Shown here piece after piece: positions 53,593-59,845 of a stretch of 64,000 nucleotides of DNA. Each line of letters begins with the position of its first letter. Within the stretch, counting starts at the first letter, position 1. A program made the translations under genes and the position numbers. The notes under the pieces are model-generated. The model ran no database searches. It was not told the origin of the DNA and saw only the letters and a program-made list of their open reading frames with translations. Source of the DNA: Aureispira anguillae (GTDB lineage: Bacteria; Bacteroidota; Bacteroidia; Chitinophagales; Saprospiraceae); the NCBI RefSeq assembly GCF_026000115.1, contig NZ_AP026867.1, positions 3,219,716 to 3,283,715 on the forward strand, written 5' to 3'.

Positions 53593-54140
53593 TTTATTGA
53601 TTTTTTTTTTATGATTCCATCTTTCTAAAACCTAAAAATAAAATGCATATAGTTCTAATTATAGGATTGCTTATTTTAGTAGTAGGAGTTGGTCCATTAA
53701 CAACATTAATTCTATTAGATAACTTTGGTTTTATTGAGATTCCTCAGGGACCTGTAGAAACTCCTGGAACCGAAGCTATATTTTTCTTCGGATTCTTAGC
53801 AATGGTAAGTTTTCCCTTTTCTATTCCAATTATACTAGTCGGGATGATACTTACCTTTATTCAAAAGAAAAAGAAAAAATCACTATAATGATCATTCGTT
53901 TGGCAATAACCTAATAAAATAGTGTCTTTTTGATTTTTGTTTAAAATCATTGATAGCATTAGAATGTTCTTAAAAATAAAATCACTTGTTATATGAAAAC
54001 AAGTGAACCAAGTACTAATCAACAACAAACCACAGGCACAAAAGGGGAATTCATTGATTTTTTTATGATTCCAACTTTCTAAAACCTAAAAATAAAATGC
54101 ATATAGTTCTAATCATAGGATTGCTTATTTTAGTAGTAGG
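53583..54140 (+). repeat. Direct duplication of about 115 bp, spaced about 455 bp
   Basis: Positions 53585-53699 and 54040-54153 are almost identical: AAAGGGG, ATTGATTTTTTT, ATGATTCC, CTAAAACCTAAAAATAAAAT and the first codons of the small membrane protein. Similarity falls away inside the genes. It records a recent local duplication. Confidence 0.75.
53643..53888 (+). CDS. Small membrane protein, duplicated pair member 1
   Basis: An 81-residue protein with two hydrophobic segments (about 2-26 and 45-72) and a lysine-rich end (TFIQKKKKKSL). The opening MHIVLIIGLLILVVGVGPL is identical to the next small gene at 54097, and the 60 bp upstream are also nearly identical. It starts 50 bp after uppS. 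No family recognised; it may be a holin-like or stress-related small protein, but this is not supported by sequence. Confidence 0.55.
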   Translation: MHIVLIIGLLILVVGVGPLTTLILLDNFGFIEIPQGPVETPGTEAIFFFGFLAMVSFPFSIPIILVGMILTFIQKKKKKSL

Positions 54141-54318
54141 AGTTGGTCCATTAATCAGCTTAATTTTATTAGAAAATCTTGGTCTAATTAAGCTTCCTGA
54201 TAGTTCTAAAGAAACGCCTCAATCCAAATTGATCGTTTTCTTAGGTTTCTTAGCAATGGTAAGTATCCCTGTTGGTATACTACTTATGCTAATTGGAGGT
54301 GTATTTACCCTTATTTAG
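54097..54318 (+). CDS. Small membrane protein, duplicated pair member 2
   Basis: A 73-residue paralogue of the preceding gene: MHIVLIIGLLILVVGVGPL, then a short loop (LPDSSKETPQSKL replacing IPQGPVETPGTEA) and the second hydrophobic segment ending at VFTLI. It lacks the lysine-rich end. The upstream 50-60 bp copy those before member 1, including AAAGGGG from the tail of uppS, so the duplication unit reached from the uppS end into this gene. Function unknown. Confidence 0.55.
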   Translation: MHIVLIIGLLILVVGVGPLISLILLENLGLIKLPDSSKETPQSKLIVFLGFLAMVSIPVGILLMLIGGVFTLI

Positions 54319-54399
54319 TCCCCCTAAACCAATAGGGGTATGAGCAGTTCATCTATTCTTATAGGAACTTTATCTCAGAAATCATAGTTGAAGATTATA

Positions 54400-54432
54400 A
54401 TCTATAAGTTGCTATTAGACGAACTTATAGAT
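54400..54432 (+). terminator. Hairpin after the second small membrane gene
   Basis: ATCTATAAGTT (54400-54410) pairs perfectly with AACTTATAGAT (54422-54432) around an 11-nt loop. It lies 80 bp past the stop at 54318. There is no long T run, so terminator function is uncertain. Confidence 0.4.
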
Positions 54433-54512
54433 ATATTCTTAGGACTATAACCAAGGCTACAAGGGAGTAACAAAAACAGGGAGCTAATCCACCAAGTATT
54501 AATAACAATAAA

Positions 54513-54968
54513 ATGAAAAAAAATAAGCAAGTTCCCAACAAAAGGAAAATTATTTACCAAATTGGTCTTGGGCTCATTATAATTGGAGGTTTACTATTTC
54601 TTTCAACCTTTATAACCTTTGCCATTAACTTTGGAAATTTTGAAAATTTTGACCAGCAAATGAGTAGCCATTTTTTTAGAGCTATAGGAGGAATGTTATC
54701 CATCATCATTGGTGGATTTCTTTTATTCGTAGGCAAATTAGGTCTAGCGGGTTCGGGGTTAGTGTTAGATACTGAACAAAAAAGAAAAGACTTAGAGCCC
54801 ATTAATAGAATGCTTGGAAAACAATTAGGCGATGTATTAGAAGCGTCAAATATTAAATCCCATTTTGGACAACAAAACCATCAAATCATAAAAATCAGAT
54901 GTCAATCATGCAATCACCTCAATGATGAACAAAATAAGTTTTGTGGTAAGTGTGGCAAAAAAATTTAA
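54513..54968 (+). CDS. Membrane protein with C-terminal zinc ribbon
   Basis: A 151-residue protein with two hydrophobic segments (about 12-36 and 58-82) and a cytoplasmic C-terminus ending in a zinc ribbon: CQSCNHLNDEQNKFCGKCGK, that is CxxC-x10-CxxC near 128-146. Zinc-ribbon membrane proteins of this size are common and uncharacterised. ATG at 54513. It stands between the small duplicated genes and the Rpn gene and shows no clear operon link. Confidence 0.6.
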   Translation: MKKNKQVPNKRKIIYQIGLGLIIIGGLLFLSTFITFAINFGNFENFDQQMSSHFFRAIGGMLSIIIGGFLLFVGKLGLAGSGLVLDTEQKRKDLEPINRMLGKQLGDVLEASNIKSHFGQQNHQIIKIRCQSCNHLNDEQNKFCGKCGKKI

Positions 54969-55016
54969 AAAATCATATCGCTAACAGCCAACAATAACAA
55001 CTTTGTAAAGCAAAAA

Positions 55017-55036
55017 ATGGTATATTTGTATACCAT
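55017..55036 (+). promoter_or_regulatory. Palindrome overlapping the -7 box of the rpn gene
   Basis: ATGGTATA-TTTG-TATACCAT is a perfect 8-bp inverted repeat whose left arm and loop contain TATATTTG (55021-55028), an exact TAnnTTTG -7 box. A TTTG at 55002-55005 could be the -33 element with short spacing. The ATG follows at 55048. A bound dimer would block transcription directly. Confidence 0.55.
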
Positions 55037-55047
55037 AAACATTAGAA

Positions 55048-55905
55048 ATGAGTTTGAAAGACAAATATATTAACCCACTTACTGATTTTGGATTTAAAAA
55101 GCTTTTTGGGGTCGAACCCAACAAAGAATTATTGATTGATTTCTTAAATCAACTCCTCCCTCCTATTCATCAGATTAAGCACCTTTCTTATACTAAAAAC
55201 GAACACCTAGGCAGCACCGCCCAAGAAAGAAAAGCTATTTTTGATTTATATTGCGAAAGTGCTTCGGGTGAAAAATTCATTGTAGAAGTCCAAAAAGCAA
55301 AACAAAACTTCTTCAAAGATCGGTCTGTCTATTATTCTACTTTTCCTATCCAAGAACAAGCTAAAAAGGGTGATTGGGATTTTCAACTTGCTGCTGTTTA
55401 TACCATTGGCATTTTAGATTTTGTTTTTGACGAACATAAAGATAGAGATGATATTTTGCATACTGTAAAATTAAAAGATCATAAAAACAGGCTCTTTTAT
55501 GATAAACTCACTTACATCTATATTGAATTGCCCAAATTTACCAAATCGGACACAGAACTTCAATCTAAATTTGATAAATGGCTTTATGTTTTCAGGCATT
55601 TAGCAAATCTGCAAAATCGTCCGATAGCTCTCCAAGAAAAGATTTTTGAAAAACTCTTTGAGGTTGCTGAAATTGCTAAATTCTCTCCCAAGGAAAAAGA
55701 ACGGTACGAAGAGAGTTTAAAGTATTATCGTGATTTAAAAAATGTCGTGGACGCTTCTAAAGAAGAAGGGCGAATGGAAGGAAAAATAGAAGGACGAGAA
55801 GAAGAAAAAATAGAAATTGCTTCCAATCTAAAAAAACAAGGTATTCCTATCGCTGTCATTATACAAGCAACAGGCTTATCTGAAGATATAATTGAAAATT
55901 TGTAG
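55048..55905 (+). CDS. Rpn-family PD-(D/E)xK nuclease
   Basis: A 285-residue member of the Rpn/transposase_31 family, DNA endonucleases linked to recombination and, in E. coli, phage defence. The opening DKYINPLTDFGFKKLFG is diagnostic. The nuclease core has D66 in AIFDLYCE and the ExQ motif E80-V-Q82 in KFIVEVQKAK. The helical C-terminal part (205-285) carries EGRM-EGKI-EGRE tetrapeptide units, then the conserved end NLKKQGIPIAVIIQATGLSE. An internal Met at 243 precedes this tail. A second, nuclease-less copy follows at 55972. A palindrome covers its -7 box. Length is typical for the family. Confidence 0.9.
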   Translation: MSLKDKYINPLTDFGFKKLFGVEPNKELLIDFLNQLLPPIHQIKHLSYTKNEHLGSTAQERKAIFDLYCESASGEKFIVEVQKAKQNFFKDRSVYYSTFPIQEQAKKGDWDFQLAAVYTIGILDFVFDEHKDRDDILHTVKLKDHKNRLFYDKLTYIYIELPKFTKSDTELQSKFDKWLYVFRHLANLQNRPIALQEKIFEKLFEVAEIAKFSPKEKERYEESLKYYRDLKNVVDASKEEGRMEGKIEGREEEKIEIASNLKKQGIPIAVIIQATGLSEDIIENL

Positions 55906-55971
55906 ACGGATAATCAAAGGTGACAAACCAATAATAGCGATTTCATGAAGTAATAAATAACTTTTTCACCT

Positions 55972-56361
55972 ATGTCATCAATGCTAACCATGAGCTCAGA
56001 AAATAAATACATCAACCTCCTTACTAATTTTAGATGCTCTGAGGTGGCTGAAATAGCTAAATTCTCTCCCAAGGAAAAAGAACGGTACGAAGAGCGTTTA
56101 AAGTATTATCGTGATTTAAAAAATATCGTGGACGCTTCTAAAGAAGAAGGGCGAATGGAAGGAAAAATGGAAGGAAAAATAGAAGGGCGAATGGAAGGAA
56201 AAATAGAAGGACGAATAGAAGGGCGAATGGAAGGACGAATGGAAGGACGAGAAGAAGAAAAAATAGAAATTGCTTCCAATCTAAAAAAACAAGGTATTCC
56301 TATCGCTGTCATTATACAAGCAACAGGCTTATCTGAAGATGTAATTGAAAATTTGAACTAA
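55972..56361 (+). CDS. Short Rpn paralogue lacking the nuclease core
   Basis: A 129-residue protein that keeps the first dozen residues of an Rpn protein (NKYINLLTNF, degraded) and then jumps to the C-terminal region: residues 24-58 match 204-239 of the upstream nuclease and 92-129 match its last 38. The nuclease residues are gone. The tetrapeptide EG(R/K)(M/I) occurs nine times against three in the full-length protein. The shared parts are about 95 percent identical in DNA, so the copy is recent. It could be a pseudogene, or a stand-alone equivalent of the short RpnS product that inhibits full-length Rpn in E. coli. Start ATG at 55972; M4 and M7 are alternatives. Confidence 0.65.
   Translation: MSSMLTMSSENKYINLLTNFRCSEVAEIAKFSPKEKERYEERLKYYRDLKNIVDASKEEGRMEGKMEGKIEGRMEGKIEGRIEGRMEGRMEGREEEKIEIASNLKKQGIPIAVIIQATGLSEDVIENLN
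56155..56251 (+). repeat. Expanded 12-bp tandem repeat (EGRM/EGKI units)
   Basis: Nine degenerate copies of a 12-bp unit, GAAGGRMRAATRG, encode EG(R/K)(M/I). The matching site in the upstream gene (near 55767-55803) has three copies. The frame is preserved at any copy number. Confidence 0.75.
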
Positions 56362-56469
56362 ATACTTAGTCTGCCAAATAATTCGTACTTTTTACTCTAA
56401 GTTTGGACAAACAATAACCACACACAATTAAACGAGGAACTTGGTGCAGCATCAACTAATAGGCAGAAA

Positions 56470-56865
56470 ATGAAAAGAAACAAAATTTACTATCTAATCC
56501 TAATTGTTAGTACAATAATACTAGGGTTAGCGACTAGGCACTACTCAAACTACCTTCCCTCTATCATCAACTTAGGCTTAGGGGATCTTTTATGGGCGTT
56601 GATGGTTTATTGGATTATTGGCTTCTTATTCCCTCGGTATAGTATTCAAAAACTAGCCCTTATTAGTTTAAGCATCTGTTTTTTAATAGAATTTAGTCAA
56701 CTTTGTCAAGTAGATTGGCTAAATGCTATGCGAAGCAATCGCTTTGGAAGCCTAGTTTTAGGAAAGGGCTTTTTATGGACAGATCTTCTGGCTTATACCA
56801 TTGGAATAGGTATTGGAATGACAAGTGAACTCTATTTAGAAAAAAATTATCTTTCTCAAGAATAG
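56470..56865 (+). CDS. DUF2809 membrane protein
   Basis: A 131-residue protein with four hydrophobic segments. GLATRHYSNYLPSIINLGLG, GDLLWALMVYWIIGFLF and IEFSQLCQVDWLNAMRSNRF, then LGKGFLWTDLLAYTIGI, match the DUF2809 pattern. Function is unknown; the family is scattered in Bacteroidota and Firmicutes. ATG at 56470. It is convergent with the metal-related operon downstream and separated from it by a shared terminator. Confidence 0.85.
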   Translation: MKRNKIYYLILIVSTIILGLATRHYSNYLPSIINLGLGDLLWALMVYWIIGFLFPRYSIQKLALISLSICFLIEFSQLCQVDWLNAMRSNRFGSLVLGKGFLWTDLLAYTIGIGIGMTSELYLEKNYLSQE

Positions 56866-56879
56866 TTTTTTATTCTTAA

Positions 56880-56917
56880 AACTTAAAAAACAGGCACGAT
56901 TACCTGTTCTTTAAGTT
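56880..56917. terminator. Bidirectional terminator
   Basis: AACTTAAAAAACAGG (56880-56894) pairs with CCTGTTCTTTAAGTT (56903-56917) with one mismatch, 8-nt loop, flanked by ATTATTTTTT on the right. It lies between the convergent DUF2809 gene and the HMA-like gene. Confidence 0.8.
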
Positions 56918-56927
56918 ATTATTTTTT

Positions 56928-57266
56928 CTAATCTTCAATAGGGTAAGGCGTTTTATTGATAGCCTTTTTGATGGCTTCTTCTTTGCATTTTTTGCTATCA
57001 TACCATACCAAAATTTTTTGTTGTTTCAAATTACTCTCTGCTCTTATAAACCCTTTAACCTCTTTTAAAGAATAAGTCACAATACCTAAGCAACAAGACT
57101 GTTTTAGGCCCTTTAATTTATATGTTTTGGATATAATAGTAGACTTATTTTTAGTCTCCTTCTTTGTAATATATTTATTAGCATCTAACTGATCCTGGCA
57201 AAATACACTAGACAAATTTAACAACAAGATCATAATTGGCAACAGTACCATTTTTATTATTTTCAT
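56928..57266 (-). CDS. Exported heavy-metal-associated (HMA)-like protein with a CC motif
   Basis: A 112-residue exported protein (signal peptide MKIIKMVLLPIMILLLNLSS). The mature part has a ferredoxin-like HMA fold: LKGLKQSCCLGIVTYSLKEV, then KGFIRAESNLKQQKILVWYD, and CKEEAIKKAINKTPYP. The usual GMxCxxC is replaced by GLKQSCC: the first cysteine is absent and two adjacent cysteines stand at the second. This resembles periplasmic MerP in position. It is the last gene of a four-gene metal/thiol run, 45 bp after a MerT-like gene. Confidence 0.75.
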   Translation of the reverse strand: MKIIKMVLLPIMILLLNLSSVFCQDQLDANKYITKKETKNKSTIISKTYKLKGLKQSCCLGIVTYSLKEVKGFIRAESNLKQQKILVWYDSKKCKEEAIKKAINKTPYPIED

Positions 57267-57312
57267 TATTTTGATTTAGAAGTTATTAAAAAGCTATTAT
57301 CACTTTGTCACC

Positions 57313-57669
57313 CTAAAGATAAGGTAGTAACAAAATGATAATCGTTATCCAAGCAATAGCCCACAAAAATGCTTTCGATTGAAAAAAAGAAATTGTTTTG
57401 ATTTCTTTCGGATTTAACTTTGCTAAGGTTTCATTTTGGTCTATAGCACAACAATTCTCCTTATTTTTGGGAATGTAAGCCCGATATAAATTGTATGATA
57501 TAGCCAACAAACTAGTCCCTATGAGGTAGTTTTTTATGCTTGATAGCCAAATTAATTGAGATGCACTAACTCCAAGGACTCCTGCTAATGCCAACAGTGG
57601 ACTGATACAACAAGTACAGGACAATAATGCTAGAAATACCGCACTAATAGATGATATCAATGATTTCAT
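57313..57669 (-). CDS. MerT-like small membrane metal transporter
   Basis: A 118-residue membrane protein with three hydrophobic segments. The first carries SCTCCISPLLALAGVLGVSA, like the CC-containing first helix of MerT (CCxLPLxxxxLGxSG). A cytoplasmic loop follows with NKENCCAIDQNE, a second vicinal pair, where MerT also has cysteines. The last helix (AFLWAIAWITIIILLLPYL) closes the protein. It should move a soft metal ion from the HMA-like periplasmic protein into the cytoplasm, or act with the adjacent permease; no merA or merR-like gene is nearby. Confidence 0.75.
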   Translation of the reverse strand: MKSLISSISAVFLALLSCTCCISPLLALAGVLGVSASQLIWLSSIKNYLIGTSLLAISYNLYRAYIPKNKENCCAIDQNETLAKLNPKEIKTISFFQSKAFLWAIAWITIIILLLPYL

Positions 57670-57698
57670 TTTTATTTTTATTTTATGGCAGCCTACTA

Positions 57699-58673
57699 TT
57701 AAAAAATTAGATTAAAAAATATCCCTGATAGAACCATTCCGATTCCGATAGTTAAGAAAAAGGCTACAATCAATTGTCTTTGCATTACCTTTTTGAGCAA
57801 TAAAGCCTCTGGAAGAGACAAACCAATCGCAGCCATCATAAATGCGATAGCCGTACCTAAAGGCAGTCCTTTATCCACCAACGATTCAATGATTGGCAAA
57901 ACACCAACTGCGTCAATATATAAAGGGATAGCAAGTACAACAGCAATGGGAACGGCAAAGGGATTAGATTTGGAAATATAGGTTTCAAAAAAAGACGCAG
58001 GAATATAGCCATGAATAAATGAACCAATCGCAAGCCCTACAAAAATGTAAGGAATTAGTTGGCGTAAGGTTTGAACTACTTCCGCATGAATTTCGGGCAA
58101 ACGTTCTCTAAAACTTCTGTCATCTTTTGCTATTGAGGTATTGCTTTCTTCTAAACCTTTTATCCATTCGGCTACATAATTTGCCATTCCTATTTTTTCT
58201 AAAAAAAGCCCCCCTATTATTCCTAGAAAAACTCCTGTAAGTACATAAATTATCGTTACTTTCCAACCATAAGACACCCAAAACACCGCTATGGCAATTT
58301 CGTTCACTAAAGGTGAGGTAATTAAAAAAGATAAAGCAATACCCAAAGGGATTTTTGCTTGCATCATTCCTACAAAAAGCGGAATCGAGGAACAAGAGCA
58401 AAAGGGGGTTATCGCTCCCAATAAAGCTGCCAGGACATTCCCCAAACCAGATTTTTTATTTTTATCCAAGAACGCTCGAATGCTATTCATAGGTAAGTAG
58501 TTCGTAATGATTCCCATTAAATAAGTAACTACAACAACTAGAATAGTAATTTCTGTAAATCCAATTATAAAATAATGTAGCGCCTTTGTAAATAGGCTTG
58601 TTACGTCCAATCCTAACAGATCATAAACCAAATAATCTGCCAATATAGTTAGTATATATACCAGAGTTTCCAT
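57699..58673 (-). CDS. ArsP/UPF0718-type permease
   Basis: A 324-residue permease of the two-domain DUF318/ArsP family, known in other bacteria for efflux of organoarsenicals or related small molecules. The first half has TPFCSCSSIPLFVGMMQAKI, then PLGIALSFLITSPLVNE, the family signature with a CSC site. The second has IPLYIDAVGVLPIIESLVDK and AFMMAAIGLSLPEALLLKKV. About eight membrane segments are seen. It starts 11 bp after the thioredoxin-like gene, so they are co-transcribed. Substrate is inferred from family: trivalent methylated arsenicals or other thiophilic compounds. Confidence 0.85.
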   Translation of the reverse strand: METLVYILTILADYLVYDLLGLDVTSLFTKALHYFIIGFTEITILVVVVTYLMGIITNYLPMNSIRAFLDKNKKSGLGNVLAALLGAITPFCSCSSIPLFVGMMQAKIPLGIALSFLITSPLVNEIAIAVFWVSYGWKVTIIYVLTGVFLGIIGGLFLEKIGMANYVAEWIKGLEESNTSIAKDDRSFRERLPEIHAEVVQTLRQLIPYIFVGLAIGSFIHGYIPASFFETYISKSNPFAVPIAVVLAIPLYIDAVGVLPIIESLVDKGLPLGTAIAFMMAAIGLSLPEALLLKKVMQRQLIVAFFLTIGIGMVLSGIFFNLIF

Positions 58674-58684
58674 AGTAAAACGAA

Positions 58685-58921
58685 TTATAAAATTGATACT
58701 ATTTTTTCTTCTGAAGCATACTTTTTATAGTCGTAAACCTTTCCATTAATGACAATAGCAGGAAAAGTCAAGGCACCATATATCATAGTATCTTTCAACT
58801 CAGATAGTTCTTCTATAGTTACTTCTATATTATTTTTAGAAGCTATTCGTTCTAGTTGATTTTTGATCGGAGAATTTTTTGCACAACAAGATGAATGCAA
58901 AATTTTAATTTCAGTACTCAT
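58685..58921 (-). CDS. Small thioredoxin-like protein with a CCxxN motif
   Basis: A 78-residue protein of the thioredoxin_3/redox-active disulfide family that commonly accompanies ArsP-type permeases. The fold markers are ILHSSCCAKNSPIKNQLERI near the N-terminus, VTIEELSELKDTMIYGALTF, and the cis-proline TFPAIVINGKVY. Relatives have GCxxCK; here the motif is SCCAKN, so the second redox cysteine is replaced by asparagine while an extra one precedes. A single vicinal pair cannot make the usual CxxC disulfide and may instead bind a metal(loid). First gene of the operon. Confidence 0.78.
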   Translation of the reverse strand: MSTEIKILHSSCCAKNSPIKNQLERIASKNNIEVTIEELSELKDTMIYGALTFPAIVINGKVYDYKKYASEEKIVSIL

Positions 58922-59038
58922 AATTTTTGTTTTAATGTTGATTAAACTTTATTATGAAGTCTGAAATAGAACAAGAAAAGACACAAAAAATAAGACTTTT
59001 AAAAAAAAAAGTCCAATTAAAAAACATAAAACACTAAT

Positions 59039-59632
59039 TTACTGCAACTTACCTTTTATGTCTTTTTCAATTTTTTTTAAAGGGGTACAAAATGGTTTAA
59101 CGGTACAAGCTATAAAGTTTCCATTTTTGTCGTATTCAATATCACAACATTCTATAAACAACTCACGCAACTTATTCCGTCCTCTTTGTATTCGCATTTT
59201 GGCAGCAGATAATCCAATTTTCATTCTTTGAGCAATATCCTTCTGCGGAATATTCTCAATATCACTCCACATTAGAGGAACGGCATAATTCTCTGGCAAT
59301 AACTGAATCATAGGAATGATATAATCTGAAACGGTAATTTTTGAAAAATCAGATAGTGGGTCATCTCCCCCTACCTCTATTTCTTCACCACTTAATTCTA
59401 TTTTATTATTTTTATAATAATCATAAATTGTATTTCTACTTACTTGAAACAGCCAAGCCTTAAGGTTTTTGATTTCTCTTGATTGCTGATGCGATTCAAT
59501 CAGTTTTATCATTACTTCTTGAACAATGTCCTGCGCAATAAATCGATCCTTAGTTTTTGTTAAAACATAGGACTCCAAATAAGTATAAAACTCTTGGACG
59601 ACTTCATTAATATTGCAACATTCATTTTTCAT
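59039..59632 (-). CDS. SigZ-like ECF sigma factor with a cysteine-rich C-terminal tail
   Basis: A 197-residue ECF sigma factor. Region 2 includes DRFIAQDIVQEVMIKLIESH and LKAWLFQVSRNTIYDYYKNN. Region 4 has PLMWSDIENIPQKDIAQRM and the helix IGLSAAKMRIQRGRNKLREL. After it comes a tail with cysteines in FIECCDIEYDKNG, IACTVKPFC, typical of SigZ-like proteins; the N-terminus also has MKNECCNI. These could sense metal(loid)s without an anti-sigma. ATG at 59632 is preferred to a TTG at 59653. It lies 117 bp upstream of the thioredoxin/permease operon it probably controls. Confidence 0.87.
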   Translation of the reverse strand: MKNECCNINEVVQEFYTYLESYVLTKTKDRFIAQDIVQEVMIKLIESHQQSREIKNLKAWLFQVSRNTIYDYYKNNKIELSGEEIEVGGDDPLSDFSKITVSDYIIPMIQLLPENYAVPLMWSDIENIPQKDIAQRMKIGLSAAKMRIQRGRNKLRELFIECCDIEYDKNGNFIACTVKPFCTPLKKIEKDIKGKLQ

Positions 59633-59654
59633 GACAATTCTTTTTTCATCCAAG

Positions 59655-59686
59655 GAGTATTGAAATTGTTGTTTTTTACAATACTC
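59655..59686 (-). promoter_or_regulatory. Leader hairpin upstream of the SigZ-like gene
   Basis: GAGTATTG (59655-59662) and CAATACTC (59679-59686) form a perfect 8-bp inverted repeat 22 bp before the ATG. Possible leader hairpin or operator. Confidence 0.35.
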
Positions 59687-59730
59687 TGTGGTATAGTCCG
59701 TGAGCTACTCTTAATAATGTTTGATAACTA

Positions 59731-59738
59731 CAAAGGTA
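59731..59738 (-). promoter_or_regulatory. Candidate -7 box of the SigZ-like gene
   Basis: TACCTTTG on the minus strand is an exact TAnnTTTG match, 98 nt upstream of the ATG. The candidate TTTG upstream is at short spacing (13 bp). Confidence 0.4.
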
Positions 59739-59751
59739 AATCAAAATTATC

Positions 59752-59787
59752 CAAAAATAAAATAGCCCCAGCGAATGCTGGGGCTAT
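59752..59787 (-). terminator. Intrinsic terminator of the triple PilJ-domain gene
   Basis: ATAGCCCCAGC and GCTGGGGCTAT (59762-59772, 59777-59787) form a perfect 11-bp GC-rich stem with a 4-nt loop. On the minus strand it runs into TTTTATTTTT. It is 59 bp beyond the stop at 59846. Confidence 0.9.
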
Positions 59788-59845
59788 ACACAAACAATAA
59801 CATTTAGTACACTTATTTATTCTATGCTAGATAAGAAATATGCAC

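Noticed and set aside
56106-56312. Minus-strand frame opposite the Rpn repeat (Arg/Pro/Ser/Ile rich)
   Set aside because: It is the complement of the 12-bp repeat and simply remains open because of periodicity.
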